Made by a program: the position numbers and the translations under genes. From assembly GCA_903893925.1 (NCBI GenBank), contig CAITOC010000022.1, positions 1-45,376 of the forward strand: a DNA stretch of 45,376 nt, written 5' to 3'. Shown here in pieces: positions 25,690-33,160 of this stretch. The notes under the pieces were generated by a model that did no database searches, was not told the DNA's origin, and saw only the letters and a list, made by a program, of their open reading frames with translations. Position 1 is the stretch's first letter. Each line of letters starts with the position of its first letter. Source of the stretch: Candidatus Moraniibacteriota bacterium. GTDB lineage: Bacteria > Patescibacteriota > Minisyncoccia > Moranbacterales > UBA1568.

Positions 25690-25815
25690 ATGGCAGCAAA
25701 GAAAAAGGCAGTGAAGAAGGTCGCCAAGAAGGCGGTCAAGAAGGTCGCCAAGAAGGCAGTGAAGAAGACCGTCAAGAAGGCCGTCAAGAAGGTCGCGAAG
25801 AAGAAGAAAAAGTAG
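25690..25815 (+). CDS. Histone-H1-like Lys/Ala repeat protein
   Basis: A 41-residue protein made almost only of Lys, Ala and Val in repeats of AVKKVAKK, like the C-terminal tails of bacterial H1-like proteins (Hc1 type) that bind and compact DNA by charge. It has no folded domain. At DNA level the gene is a tandem repeat of an AAGAAGGTCGCCAAGAAGGC-like unit. It has the strongest ribosome site in the window (AAGGAGGTGA, 5 nt before the ATG), a strong promoter and a strong terminator, which suggests high expression. The frame is open upstream to 25618, but the ribosome site fixes the start at 25690. Confidence 0.85.
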   Translation: MAAKKKAVKKVAKKAVKKVAKKAVKKTVKKAVKKVAKKKKK

Positions 25816-25850
25816 TCCTCTTTTCGATTTTTTTGGTTCTTCAAGCAAGG

Positions 25851-25875
25851 ATCCCGCCGAAAGGCGGGATTTTTG
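25851..25875 (+). terminator. Terminator of H1-like gene
   Basis: ATCCCGCC, loop GAAA, GGCGGGAT, then five T. Outer CAAGCAAG/GCTTGC bases can lengthen the stem. Confidence 0.88.
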
Positions 25876-25946
25876 CTTGCGGAAAACAAAAATGTTCCTG
25901 AAAAGAGAACAGCCTCATGTGTTTTGCATAAGGCTGTCGTTGCTTT

Positions 25947-26843
25947 TTACAGATCGAGAGCGAACTGTCGTCGAACATTCGTGTCGGCAAGTCGTTTCCG
26001 TGCGAGTCGGTCGATCGTCGCGAGTCCTGCCATAAGCATCATCTGCGACGGTCGTCCGTCGACATTGTGACAGTACAGATCCTGTCCGCACTGCCAGGAT
26101 GCTATCTTTTTGTCCAGTATGAGAGCGCTGTGACTTCCCGGAACCTGCAACTCGAAATGATTCCCATGATAGAAGGGGAATTCATATACGGCAGATTGTT
26201 TCGCATAGAGTCGATCATTGACGCTTCGCATCGCTTCACACACGGACGCCGTCTCTTCTTCGGTGAACGTCTGTGCTACCGTGATAATATCGTCGTGCAA
26301 CCATCCGCGAATATCCGAGTCGCGACCACCGTCATTGTCGACGAAGAATAGCATCGTCTGCATATCCGATACGTGTTTCGGAATGAGCGGCACGCTATTC
26401 GGTTTGTAAAACGGAAAAACGAGTCTTCTTAAGAGGTCGGAAATAATGTGTAATGTATGACCGAAATCATGAAATGATTTCCGTGCTTCCACATCATCAT
26501 CTCGTTTGGTACCCGTTCCCCGGCAATCGAAACAGATACAGTCGTCATCGTATCCGGTCCCGCCGCACTTCGGGCATGAACGGGGATTCTTGAAGAGACA
26601 AGGAAGCGTGTATCGATAGGCGAGCGGTGACTCGAAGACAAGACAACCGTCGATGCCAAGATCTCCATTCGTCCGCGGACTCCAGATGAGTGTAGGGAAC
26701 TGCGCCTTGTGTACGGAAATGTTCCCATTAGGTGACGTCTCCGCCTCTGTTAGGAACCGTTCGTCGAAAACCAGCCTGAAGGTAGTCGTATCCGGATCGT
26801 AATCCATGGTCAGGAACCGGGGAATAGTGTTGGGGAGTGGCAT
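25947..26843 (-). CDS. Unknown protein with DnaJ-type zinc-finger motif
   Basis: A 298-residue soluble protein that I cannot place in a named family. Near residue 90 it carries CPKCGGTG and, eleven residues later, CICFDCRGTG, two CxxCxGxG-type knuckles that could bind one zinc as in DnaJ's central domain. No J domain is present. The C-terminal half includes HNVDGRPSQMMLMAGLATID. The start at 26843 follows a GGAG ribosome site; the frame is open 34 codons further upstream. It stands alone between the H1-like gene and prmC. The two knuckles suggest folding, RNA or protein binding, but nothing proves it. Confidence 0.7.
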   Translation of the reverse strand: MPLPNTIPRFLTMDYDPDTTTFRLVFDERFLTEAETSPNGNISVHKAQFPTLIWSPRTNGDLGIDGCLVFESPLAYRYTLPCLFKNPRSCPKCGGTGYDDDCICFDCRGTGTKRDDDVEARKSFHDFGHTLHIISDLLRRLVFPFYKPNSVPLIPKHVSDMQTMLFFVDNDGGRDSDIRGWLHDDIITVAQTFTEEETASVCEAMRSVNDRLYAKQSAVYEFPFYHGNHFELQVPGSHSALILDKKIASWQCGQDLYCHNVDGRPSQMMLMAGLATIDRLARKRLADTNVRRQFALDL

Positions 26844-27184
26844 TTGATAACTCCGTTTTAAAAGTTGTGAAACTACAGCTTGTGGGAAAAGGATATGAGG
26901 AAAATAGGTTTTCGTCAAACTGACAGTCCAGTAGAGACGAGGCATACCTCGTCTCTACATTCATTCCGTTCTGAATGAGGACGCTCTGGTTTATGATTAC
27001 CGCATGGAATACATGAAAAAACTGAGCCGTGCCGAACGGTTCGAGATCGGGGGTCGCTCGTGCCGAAACGAAAAAAGATCGGCTTACGACGATACTGATT
27101 CTTCGATCATAAAAATCCGACGATGTGAACCGAAAGCTGCGGGAGATACTATTCTTCCGCAGTTTTATTATTCGCAAAACGTCT
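26844..27184. other. Intergenic region with palindrome and hairpin
   Basis: It contains a perfect palindrome (26931-26958) and, at 27135-27175, a hairpin CTGCGG/CCGCAG followed by TTTTATTATT on the plus strand. A plus-strand open frame from 27004 runs into prmC and lacks coding support. No gene is called. Confidence 0.55.
26931..26958. repeat. Palindromic repeat, 12-bp perfect stem
   Basis: GTAGAGACGAGG, loop CATA, CCTCGTCTCTAC. It resembles the GTAGAGAC...GTCTCTAC palindromes that are dispersed in many bacterial genomes, so it is likely a REP-like element. Confidence 0.85.
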
Positions 27185-28363
27185 TTAGTCTATTCGGAAC
27201 CGGAAGACGCGCGTGCGGCCGGAGAGATCGGGGAGGAAATCATTTTGCGAGGAGGGGAACCGGTCGAGGAATATTTTTTTCAGTGTCGGTTCCTGTTCGG
27301 GACTGATCTCAAAGAGGCCGGCGACTCGGATATCCTTCCATCGAGATTCCTTCCTTCGGGCGATGTCGTCGAGGAGCTCGATATAGAGCGCGAGGCCGTC
27401 TTCGTCCGCGACGAGCGCGGATTCGGGTTCGAAGAGGCGCACATCGTCGGACGCACTTTCGTAGAGCGTACGTGAGAGATACGGAAGGTTCGCGACGATG
27501 AGTATGTTATTTTTTTCCTCGAATACGCTTTCCGGAATCGGATCGAGCAAGCTGCCTTCAAAAAAATCGATGTCAAATCTTTCTTCAAGGGAAGGATTAC
27601 TCTGTACGGCAGTCGAAGTCGAGGTGAAAATCCCTCCCCTCGAAGACTCAGTACTCCCTTTTTCTAAGGGAGAAAAGTCTTCTTCATCACTCGTGCATAG
27701 TCCAGAATTTCTCCCTTTCGGAAAGGGAGTGCCCGGTATTCCGGGTGAGGGATTTGTGAAACATGAACCATCGGAGATTTGATCGAAATTACTAGGGATA
27801 GGTTTATCAGAAACAACGGTTTCATGGATGCTCTTTCGTTTCGCATTTCGTTTCGCGACATCGAGTGCCGCTGGGGAGATGTCGGTTGCGACAAGCGTGA
27901 GTGATGTTAGTTTCGAATTCATTTTTCTCTCCGCGCATGATACCTCATTGCTTGTCGCGAGAAGCTTCATTTTCCGAAGCGTATGCGCGAGCGAGACGAT
28001 GATCGCACCGCTTCCGGTCCCGAGGTCGGCGACGACCGTCCGTTTATCATGTTTCGAAAGGAGACCGAGCGCTTCCTCGACGAGGAGTTCCGTCTCGGGA
28101 CGGGGGACGAGCGTGTCGCGCGTGACGGAAAACGGAAGTCCGTAAAACTCCCGTTCCCCGAGTATATAGGCGATCGGTTCGTGGTTTGCCCGGCGTTCAA
28201 TCATCGAACGGAGCCTCATTCCTTCTTCCAAAGAGAGAACATGCTCCGGTTCACGGAAGACGAACTCTTTCGTCTGACCGACGGCGGACGCAGCGAGGAG
28301 CGTGAAGTCTTCGGGCGCGATCCGATTGGCGGAGTCTTTCGCGATCTCGCGAAGGGTCGTCAT
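27185..28363 (-). CDS. prmC: Release-factor glutamine methyltransferase PrmC with in-frame insert
   Basis: N5-glutamine methyltransferase that modifies the GGQ motif of release factors using SAM. It shows the SAM-binding DLGTGSG (113-119), [18 protein letters not shown], and the catalytic NLPY (292-295, the NPPY position). At 392 residues it is about 110 longer than usual. Residues 181-262 are extra; 203-246 are encoded by a palindromic element (27628-27755), with Pro/Gly/Ser-rich sequence between the SAM-ribose strand and the catalytic strand. A smaller extra loop lies at 131-152. Core motifs are intact, so activity is plausible. Its ATG overlaps the prfA stop (ATGA), so it is translationally coupled to its own substrate gene. 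Confidence 0.92.
   Translation of the reverse strand: MTTLREIAKDSANRIAPEDFTLLAASAVGQTKEFVFREPEHVLSLEEGMRLRSMIERRANHEPIAYILGEREFYGLPFSVTRDTLVPRPETELLVEEALGLLSKHDKRTVVADLGTGSGAIIVSLAHTLRKMKLLATSNEVSCAERKMNSKLTSLTLVATDISPAALDVAKRNAKRKSIHETVVSDKPIPSNFDQISDGSCFTNPSPGIPGTPFPKGRNSGLCTSDEEDFSPLEKGSTESSRGGIFTSTSTAVQSNPSLEERFDIDFFEGSLLDPIPESVFEEKNNILIVANLPYLSRTLYESASDDVRLFEPESALVADEDGLALYIELLDDIARRKESRWKDIRVAGLFEISPEQEPTLKKIFLDRFPSSQNDFLPDLSGRTRVFRFRID
27628..27755. repeat. Nested palindromic element inside prmC
   Basis: About 128 bp ending in perfect 9-bp inverted repeats AAATCCCTC (27628-27636) and GAGGGATTT (27747-27755). Inside are CTCCCTT/AAGGGAG, CTCCCTTTC/AAAGGGAG, GAAGACT/AGTCTTC and CCCGGTATTCCGGG. 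The last palindrome plus TGAGGG matches a module (CCCGTATTCGGG then TGAGGG) in the reverse complement of the glycosyltransferase element, which is nearly the same length. Confidence 0.78.
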
Positions 28364-29454
28364 ACGGATGCCTTCCCCGATTCCTCCTCGAGTTTTAGAC
28401 GGATATCTTCTTCCTCAAGCGCGGTGGCGATGTCCGCGATGCCGCCGGAAAGGATTCGTTCGACGCCGCTCCACGACATCTTGACCCGATGGTCGGTGAC
28501 GCGGTCCTGGGGAACATTGTAGGTACGGATCTTCTCACTTCGATCGCCGGTCCCGATCTGCGATCGGCGCGCGTCACCGAGTTCCTTGGCACGACGATCT
28601 TCCTCGAACTGAAGCAAACGTGATCGGAGCACTTTCATCGCTCGTTCGCGGTTCTTGATCTGCGATTTCTCGTCCTGGCACGAGACGACGAGACCGGACG
28701 GGACATGCGTGATGCGGACGGCACTGTAGGTCGTGTTCACCGACTGTCCGCCGGGACCCGACGAACAGAACGTATCGATGCGCAGGTCGCTCGGATTGAT
28801 CTCGACGTCGACTTCTTCGGCGGCGGCCAACACGGCGACCGTCGCGGTCGAGGTATGGATACGCCCGGCTTTCTCGGTCTCGGGGACGCGTTGGACGCGG
28901 TGGACACCGGATTCGTACTTGAGCTTCTGATAGGGCGCGACGGCGGCCCGACCGCGGTTCACCTCGAAGACTATTTCCTTGAATCCGCCGACCTCGGTCT
29001 GGTTCGAGTGGACGACGACGAGTGACCAGCCGAGCGATTCGGCATACCGCGAGTACATGCGGAAGAGACTTCCGGCGAACAGACTCGATTCGTCACCGCC
29101 GGCTCCGGCACGGATTTCGACGATGACATCCTTGTCATCGTTCGGGTCGCGGGGAAGGAGGAGTTTCTTGAGTTCTTTCTCAAGCGCATCCCGCCTGACG
29201 GAAAGCGCGATGTTTTCTTCCATGGCGAGCGTCTTGAATTCCGCATCATCGGATTCCTTTATGATCCCGGCATTGTCACGCATCGAATGTTCGATTGATC
29301 TGAACTCCCTCGCCGTATTCATGATGCTCGCGAGTTCGGATTTCCTCTTTCCGAGTTCGGCAAGACGCGACGGCTTTTTGGCCGTTTCCGGATCGGAAAG
29401 CTCCGCATCGACGTGTGCTTCCTGTTCTTCGATATTTCGTATGAGTTCGTCCAT
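28360..29454 (-). CDS. prfA: Peptide chain release factor 1
   Basis: Terminates translation at UAA and UAG. The 364-residue length is normal. It shows the RF1-type codon-recognition tripeptide Pro-Glu-Thr (191-193, in [10 protein letters not shown]) and the catalytic GGQ (235-237) in [12 protein letters not shown], the site methylated by the adjacent PrmC. The C-terminal [15 protein letters not shown] is typical. The rpmE-prfA-prmC order is common in bacteria. TACAAT on the minus strand lies only a few bases before the ATG, but no good -35 is visible. Confidence 0.97.
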   Translation of the reverse strand: MDELIRNIEEQEAHVDAELSDPETAKKPSRLAELGKRKSELASIMNTAREFRSIEHSMRDNAGIIKESDDAEFKTLAMEENIALSVRRDALEKELKKLLLPRDPNDDKDVIVEIRAGAGGDESSLFAGSLFRMYSRYAESLGWSLVVVHSNQTEVGGFKEIVFEVNRGRAAVAPYQKLKYESGVHRVQRVPETEKAGRIHTSTATVAVLAAAEEVDVEINPSDLRIDTFCSSGPGGQSVNTTYSAVRITHVPSGLVVSCQDEKSQIKNRERAMKVLRSRLLQFEEDRRAKELGDARRSQIGTGDRSEKIRTYNVPQDRVTDHRVKMSWSGVERILSGGIADIATALEEEDIRLKLEEESGKASV

Positions 29455-29513
29455 AATTGTATGGTATGGTGTCGCCCGATATCTGAATGATATACGAACG
29501 GGGAAAGAAAGGG

Positions 29514-29546
29514 AAACGAAAAGACGCGCCCCAAAAGACGCGTCTT
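29514..29546 (-). terminator. Terminator between rpmE and prfA
   Basis: On the minus strand AAGACGCG, a 10-nt loop, CGCGTCTT, then TTCGTTTCCCTTTC. It would separate or attenuate rpmE from prfA. Confidence 0.65.
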
Positions 29547-29558
29547 CCGATTTGGTCG

Positions 29559-29846
29559 CTAGGCGGCCTGTTTCGCCGACTCTTCGGCTGTCGTTTTCTT
29601 CACGCGAGGCTTCTTGCCGGTTCCGGTGGCGCTTTGTTTCTCCTTGGCGCGCTCAGCGAGCTGCCTGAACCGTTCGACACGTCCGGTGGTGTCGATATAC
29701 TTCTTCTTGCCGGTATAGAACGGATGGCATTTCGCGCAGATTTCTATCTCAATCGTTTGTACGGTCGAGCCGGTCGCATATTTCTCACCGCAGGCGCACG
29801 TGATGACGGCGTCTTCATGATAGGTCGGATGGATTCCCTGTTTCAT
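29559..29846 (-). CDS. rpmE: Ribosomal protein bL31
   Basis: Large-subunit protein that bridges the subunits near 5S rRNA. The zinc-binding form is shown by Cys17, Cys19, Cys37 and Cys40. The family signature [21 protein letters not shown] is present. At 95 residues it has a Lys/Ala/Thr-rich tail of about 30 residues beyond the usual end. It is transcribed divergently from rpsB across a 329-bp spacer. Confidence 0.95.
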   Translation of the reverse strand: MKQGIHPTYHEDAVITCACGEKYATGSTVQTIEIEICAKCHPFYTGKKKYIDTTGRVERFRQLAERAKEKQSATGTGKKPRVKKTTAEESAKQAA

Positions 29847-29931
29847 ACGTCTCTGCGCCGAAGCGCCCTCAAAAAGTTACGAAAAACGGCATTCATTGGA
29901 ACGAGGGACATCGTATCACGCATCCTGAAAA
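29847..29931. other. Divergent spacer between rpmE and rpsB promoter
   Basis: Short stretch between the rpmE start codon and the rpsB promoter. It should hold the rpmE promoter on the minus strand, but I see no convincing -35/-10 pair. Confidence 0.4.
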
Positions 29932-29960
29932 TTGACAAGGCTCCAGGCTTCGGGTATCCT
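29932..29960 (+). promoter_or_regulatory. rpsB-tsf promoter
   Basis: TTGACA (29932-29937), 17 bp, TATCCT (29955-29960). The predicted start is near 29967. Confidence 0.78.
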
Positions 29961-29966
29961 TCGAAG

Positions 29967-30175
29967 TACCGTTTCGTCGATTCCGGCGGGACGGGAATCA
30001 TTCATGTTTTCCATAAAAAGTGGCTTTTCCTGCCCCGCTCCCTCTCGGGGTGAAGCCGACGGAAAACAGACGATGCGCCCCGGATACTTCCAAATACGGA
30101 AGGAGCCGGTCGGGCTTCCAAGGCGGCCGATAGGGGGTTACCGGCCTTGGAATTAAGCAATAAGGAACAAGAAGT
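29967..30175 (+). promoter_or_regulatory. Long structured rpsB leader
   Basis: About 209 nt of 5' UTR with several hairpins: CTTCC/GGAAG at 30087-30102, and CCAAGGC (30118-30124) with GCCTTGG (30144-30150). No open frame or known riboswitch core is visible. Long leaders before ribosomal-protein operons often bind the encoded protein for feedback, so S2 autoregulation is a reasonable guess. A ribosome site (AAGGA) lies before the rpsB ATG. Confidence 0.5.
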
Positions 30176-30967
30176 ATGACGAAGAGTCAGACAGAATCAG
30201 TCAAGGCTGATCCGACGGTGCCGGCCGTACAAACCGGAAAGAGTGGCCCGTTCGATTCGTTCGATTTTTCGGCGCTCGATACGGGACTTGAAGCGATGCT
30301 CGCCGCCGGTGTCCATTTCGGACACCTGAAGTCGCGGTTGCATCCTTCGATGCGCGAGTTCGTGTTTCTCACGCGTCAGAACGTGAACATCATCGACCTC
30401 AGCAAGACGAAACACTATCTCGATCGTGCCGGGAAGTTTCTCGCAGAGACCGCGAAGGCCGGTAAGCCGATCCTGTTCGTCGGTATGAAGAAGCACACGC
30501 ACCCGTTCATCCTCTCGCTGGCTACAAGGCTCGGGGAGCCGTATGTCATCGAGCGGTGGCTCGGCGGTACGCTCACCAACTATTCCGTCATCCGGACCCG
30601 GACCAAGTATTTCCGTGAGACCGAGGAGAAACTCGATCGGGGAGAATTCCAGATGTATACCAAATTCGAACGTCAGCGCAAGCTCGAGGAAGTCGAGCGT
30701 CTGCGCAAGCGCATGGGCGGTATCAAGGAGATGCGCGAACTGCCCGGAGCGGTCGTCGTGGCCGATGGAAAGGAGGGCAAACTCGCGATCCGCGAGGCAC
30801 ATGCTCTCGGTATCCCGGTCGTGGCTCTCATCGATACCAATGCGAACGCGACGGAAGTCGAATATCCGATCCCGGGAAACGACGATGCATTGTCTTCGCT
30901 CCGGCTCCTACTCGGTACGCTCGGCAAAGCTATCGCCGAGGCCAAGGGCCTCCCGGCAAAGCGGTAG
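30176..30967 (+). CDS. rpsB: Ribosomal protein uS2
   Basis: Small-subunit protein on the back of the 30S head-body junction, needed for S1 binding where S1 exists. The core starts near residue 38 (LEAMLAAGVHFGHLKSRLHP) and includes NVNIIDLSKTKHYLD and the ERWLGGTLTNY block, ending with VEYPIPGNDDALSSLRLLL. The first 37 residues are a Thr/Ser/Pro-rich extension absent from E. coli S2. It is followed by tsf after 46 bp, the usual arrangement. Confidence 0.97.
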   Translation: MTKSQTESVKADPTVPAVQTGKSGPFDSFDFSALDTGLEAMLAAGVHFGHLKSRLHPSMREFVFLTRQNVNIIDLSKTKHYLDRAGKFLAETAKAGKPILFVGMKKHTHPFILSLATRLGEPYVIERWLGGTLTNYSVIRTRTKYFRETEEKLDRGEFQMYTKFERQRKLEEVERLRKRMGGIKEMRELPGAVVVADGKEGKLAIREAHALGIPVVALIDTNANATEVEYPIPGNDDALSSLRLLLGTLGKAIAEAKGLPAKR

Positions 30968-31013
30968 AACAACCTTCGGGAAGAAATAAAACCGATAACA
31001 TCCACGTACGATT

Positions 31014-31598
31014 ATGATAAGCATGGAACTGATCAAGGCGCTTCGTGAGCGGACTGGGGCCGGCATCGTCGAGGTGAAAAAGGCACTCGAAGAATCGGGT
31101 GGCGACGAGGAAGGAGCGATCAGAATCCTCCGCGAGCGCGGGGCGGCCAAGGCCGTGAAGAAAACCGACCGTGAGGCCAAGGAAGGCGTGATAGCGACGT
31201 ATCTCCATTCGAACGGACGCGTGTCTGCCATGGTGAAGCTCTACTGTGAGACTGACTTCGTGGCACGCAATGAGGATTTCCAGGCACTCGGACGCGATAT
31301 CGCGATGCATGTCGCCGCGATGAACCCGTCGGTATTGAAGCCGGAAGACGTTCCTGAGACACTGGTTGCGTCGGAGCGGTCGATCTGGACGGAAGAACTG
31401 AAACAAGCCGGCAAATCAGACGAAATGATCGCCAAGATTCTCGAGGGAAAAGAGAAGAAGCTCCGCGAGGAGAATGCGCTTCTGACGCAATCGTTTGTGA
31501 AGGATCCGGAGCGTACTATCAAGGACTTGCTTTCCGAGAACGTCCAAAAGGTTGGCGAGAATATCCAGATCGGTGGATTTGTCCGCTACGAGATCTGA
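31014..31598 (+). CDS. tsf: Elongation factor Ts
   Basis: Guanine-nucleotide exchange factor for EF-Tu. It shows the N-terminal UBA-like domain (LIKALRERTGAGIVEVKKAL) and the exchange motif ETDFVARN. At 194 residues it is the short form with a single core subdomain, similar in length to the Thermus protein rather than the 283-residue E. coli one. It is probably co-transcribed with rpsB. pyrH and frr, which often follow, are not here; a TPR protein is next. Confidence 0.96.
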   Translation: MISMELIKALRERTGAGIVEVKKALEESGGDEEGAIRILRERGAAKAVKKTDREAKEGVIATYLHSNGRVSAMVKLYCETDFVARNEDFQALGRDIAMHVAAMNPSVLKPEDVPETLVASERSIWTEELKQAGKSDEMIAKILEGKEKKLREENALLTQSFVKDPERTIKDLLSENVQKVGENIQIGGFVRYEI

Positions 31599-31649
31599 CT
31601 CCTGAGTTTAAAGAGATAGAGAAACCCGAACATTTGAACCGTCACGTCC

Positions 31650-32429
31650 ATGTGGTATCTCATCATTCCTCCATTCATCATCGTCCTGTCCCTGGGAGCG
31701 CTCCTCTGGTTTCTTTCCCGGAGGATGAGTGATTCCGATATCGCCGAGAAGCTGTCTTCCCTGAAAGAATCGACGCAGGCGGAGTCACAGTCCCGCGCAC
31801 TTTCCCGAAAGGCGTTCTTTCTCAAGCTCTTAGAGACGCTCGCCTCGAAATTCAAGATCGCGACCCTTCGCATCCATAATTTCTTCCAGCATTCCCTCGA
31901 GCGGCTCCGTCGACAGCGGACCGAGATCGATACTATGCGCAAGAATATCGATGGAGAGGCTGAACGTCACTCCGAAGAGGAATCCGGTCCGAGAAAATCG
32001 TCCGAAGAATCCCGACCAGTGACATTTTTCGAAAATCATTCCTTTTCGAAACCGATCATACAGGAACGTCCCGGTTTCAATGCGCCTGTGCCAACACGGG
32101 GAACGGCAGAATATGTTCCGGGCGGACCGATGCTTCGAGACGAGGTGGTTCATCCGGAGCCCGTTTCAAATCGTCGATCTGAGGGTCCGTATGCTGGCTC
32201 CCCAGTGACACAGTCCGGTCCCCGCGAAGAAGCGCTCATCGCGAGGATTGTCGAGAATCCGAGAGATGCGGCGGCATACGAGGAACTCGGGGACTGCTAT
32301 TTCTCGGCGATGAATCTGCAGGATGCGAAGGAATGCTATCGACAGGCTATCAAACTGCATCCGACCAATCGGGCCGTGAAGATAAAGATTCGGAGGTTGG
32401 AGAAGGTGTTTGAGGAACGGACGCGATAG
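31650..32429 (+). CDS. TPR-repeat membrane protein
   Basis: A 259-residue protein with an N-terminal membrane anchor (about 3-22, YLIIPPFIIVLSLGALLWFL), a charged helical stretch, a disordered Pro/Ser/Glu linker, and at least one clear TPR at the C-terminus (AAAYEELGDCYFSAMNLQDA followed by KECYRQAIKLHP). TPRs bind protein partners; the partner is unknown. It follows tsf by 51 bp and may share its transcript. Similar anchored TPR proteins are frequent in CPR genomes (general knowledge). Confidence 0.8.
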   Translation: MWYLIIPPFIIVLSLGALLWFLSRRMSDSDIAEKLSSLKESTQAESQSRALSRKAFFLKLLETLASKFKIATLRIHNFFQHSLERLRRQRTEIDTMRKNIDGEAERHSEEESGPRKSSEESRPVTFFENHSFSKPIIQERPGFNAPVPTRGTAEYVPGGPMLRDEVVHPEPVSNRRSEGPYAGSPVTQSGPREEALIARIVENPRDAAAYEELGDCYFSAMNLQDAKECYRQAIKLHPTNRAVKIKIRRLEKVFEERTR

Positions 32430-32437
32430 GATATACT
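32410..32437 (+). promoter_or_regulatory. Promoter of tRNA-Thr(UGU)
   Basis: TTGAGG (32410-32415), 16 bp, TATACT (32432-32437). It overlaps the end of the TPR gene; the tRNA starts 38 bp downstream. Confidence 0.6.
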
Positions 32438-32474
32438 GGACCGTATGTCACAAAGATTCGTTTCCGATTTTCAC

Positions 32475-32548
32475 GCCTGAGTAGCTCAGCTGGTTAGAGC
32501 AACGGTTTTGTAAACCGTAGGTCGTCGGTTCGAATCCGACCTCAGGCT
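32475..32548 (+). tRNA. tRNA-Thr (anticodon UGU)
   Basis: Full cloverleaf: acceptor GCCTGAG/CTCAGGC, anticodon stem ACGGT/ACCGT with TGT in the loop, T arm CGGTTCGAATCCG, discriminator T. CCA is not encoded. CTCAGG is repeated three times in tandem at the 3' end (32541-32558), and a degenerate copy of the 3' end lies at 32632-32645. Confidence 0.95.
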
Positions 32549-32631
32549 CAGGCTCAGGATCGGGTTTACGAAAAGAGCTGAAAAAGTTACCAATAGAGCG
32601 GATTCCGGTTTCCAAAGGATGTCTACCACTG

Positions 32632-32645
32632 ATCCGCCTCAGGCG
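32632..32645 (+). pseudogene. Degenerate 3' end of tRNA-Thr(UGU)
   Basis: GATCCGCCTCAGGC resembles AATCCGACCTCAGGC, the T-loop to acceptor end of the tRNA 98 bp upstream, with one gap and one substitution. Taken alone this would be weak; it gains weight from the same pattern at the next two tRNAs. Confidence 0.4.
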
Positions 32646-32699
32646 TTCAGTATGGGTATCGTTTGGAGCATGGAATTTGAAAATTTGGATTTACAATAT

Positions 32700-32782
32700 G
32701 GGTAGGTGGTGGAGTGGTCTATCACAACAGACTGTAAATCTGTCGCCTTCGGGCTTCGGGGGTTCGAATCCCTCCCTACCCA
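32700..32782 (+). tRNA. tRNA-Tyr (anticodon GUA)
   Basis: Class II tRNA: acceptor GGGTAGG/CCTACCC, anticodon stem ACAGA/TCTGT with loop CTGTAAA, long variable arm with GCCTTCGGGC, T arm with TTCGAAT, discriminator A. CCA is not encoded; the 3' flank is CACAAACG. Confidence 0.96.
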
Positions 32783-32784
32783 CA

Positions 32785-32919
32785 AACGAGTTTTTGCGCC
32801 CATGCTTCATGGGGGTAAAAAATCGTTTTAGATTTGGCGGGATGAGAAGGGCACATAGAGAAAGCGAACGATTTCGCTTTCGGTGCGGAGTGCCCCGGCT
32901 CCGAGTCGGAGTGAGGAGG
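32785..32919 (+). mobile_element. Short palindromic segment between tRNA-Tyr 3' end copies
   Basis: 135 bp bounded by an 18-bp perfect direct repeat of the tRNA-Tyr 3' end. It is rich in inverted repeats: AAAGCGAA/TTCGCTTT, CTCCGA/TCGGAG, and an outer GGGCAC/GTGCCC. It has no coding capacity. It has the layout of a tiny element integrated at the tRNA T loop, with a rebuilt 3' end on the other side. Confidence 0.5.
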
Positions 32920-32937
32920 AATCCCTCCCTACCCACA
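32920..32937 (+). pseudogene. Partial copy of tRNA-Tyr 3' end
   Basis: Eighteen bases identical to 32767-32784, running from the T loop (AATCCC) through the acceptor strand and discriminator into the flank. The rest of the tRNA is absent. Confidence 0.85.
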
Positions 32938-33080
32938 GTCTTTTTCAAATCGCGAAAAAGGAAATCACAAATCACAAGACACAAATACCAAACAAATTCG
33001 AAGACTCAAAGCAAAAAAAGAATCGGAGTCTTCGGAGCAGACGATTTGGAACAAGGTTATTGTGATTTCGGTCGAAGAAT

Positions 33081-33153
33081 GCCGTTGTAGCTCAGTTGGT
33101 AGAGCACGTCCTTGGTAAGGACGAGGTCACCAGTTCAATCCTGGTCAACGGCT
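33081..33153 (+). tRNA. tRNA-Thr (anticodon GGU)
   Basis: Acceptor GCCGTTG/CAACGGC, anticodon stem CGTCC/GGACG with GGT in loop TTGGTAA, T arm CCAGTTCAATCCTGG, discriminator T. CCA is not encoded. Confidence 0.96.
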
Positions 33154-33160
33154 CAAGGAA

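Noticed and set aside
27004-27306. Plus-strand open frame of about 100 codons
   Set aside because: It runs into prmC on the other strand, crosses a hairpin with a T-run, and its translation has no recognisable features.
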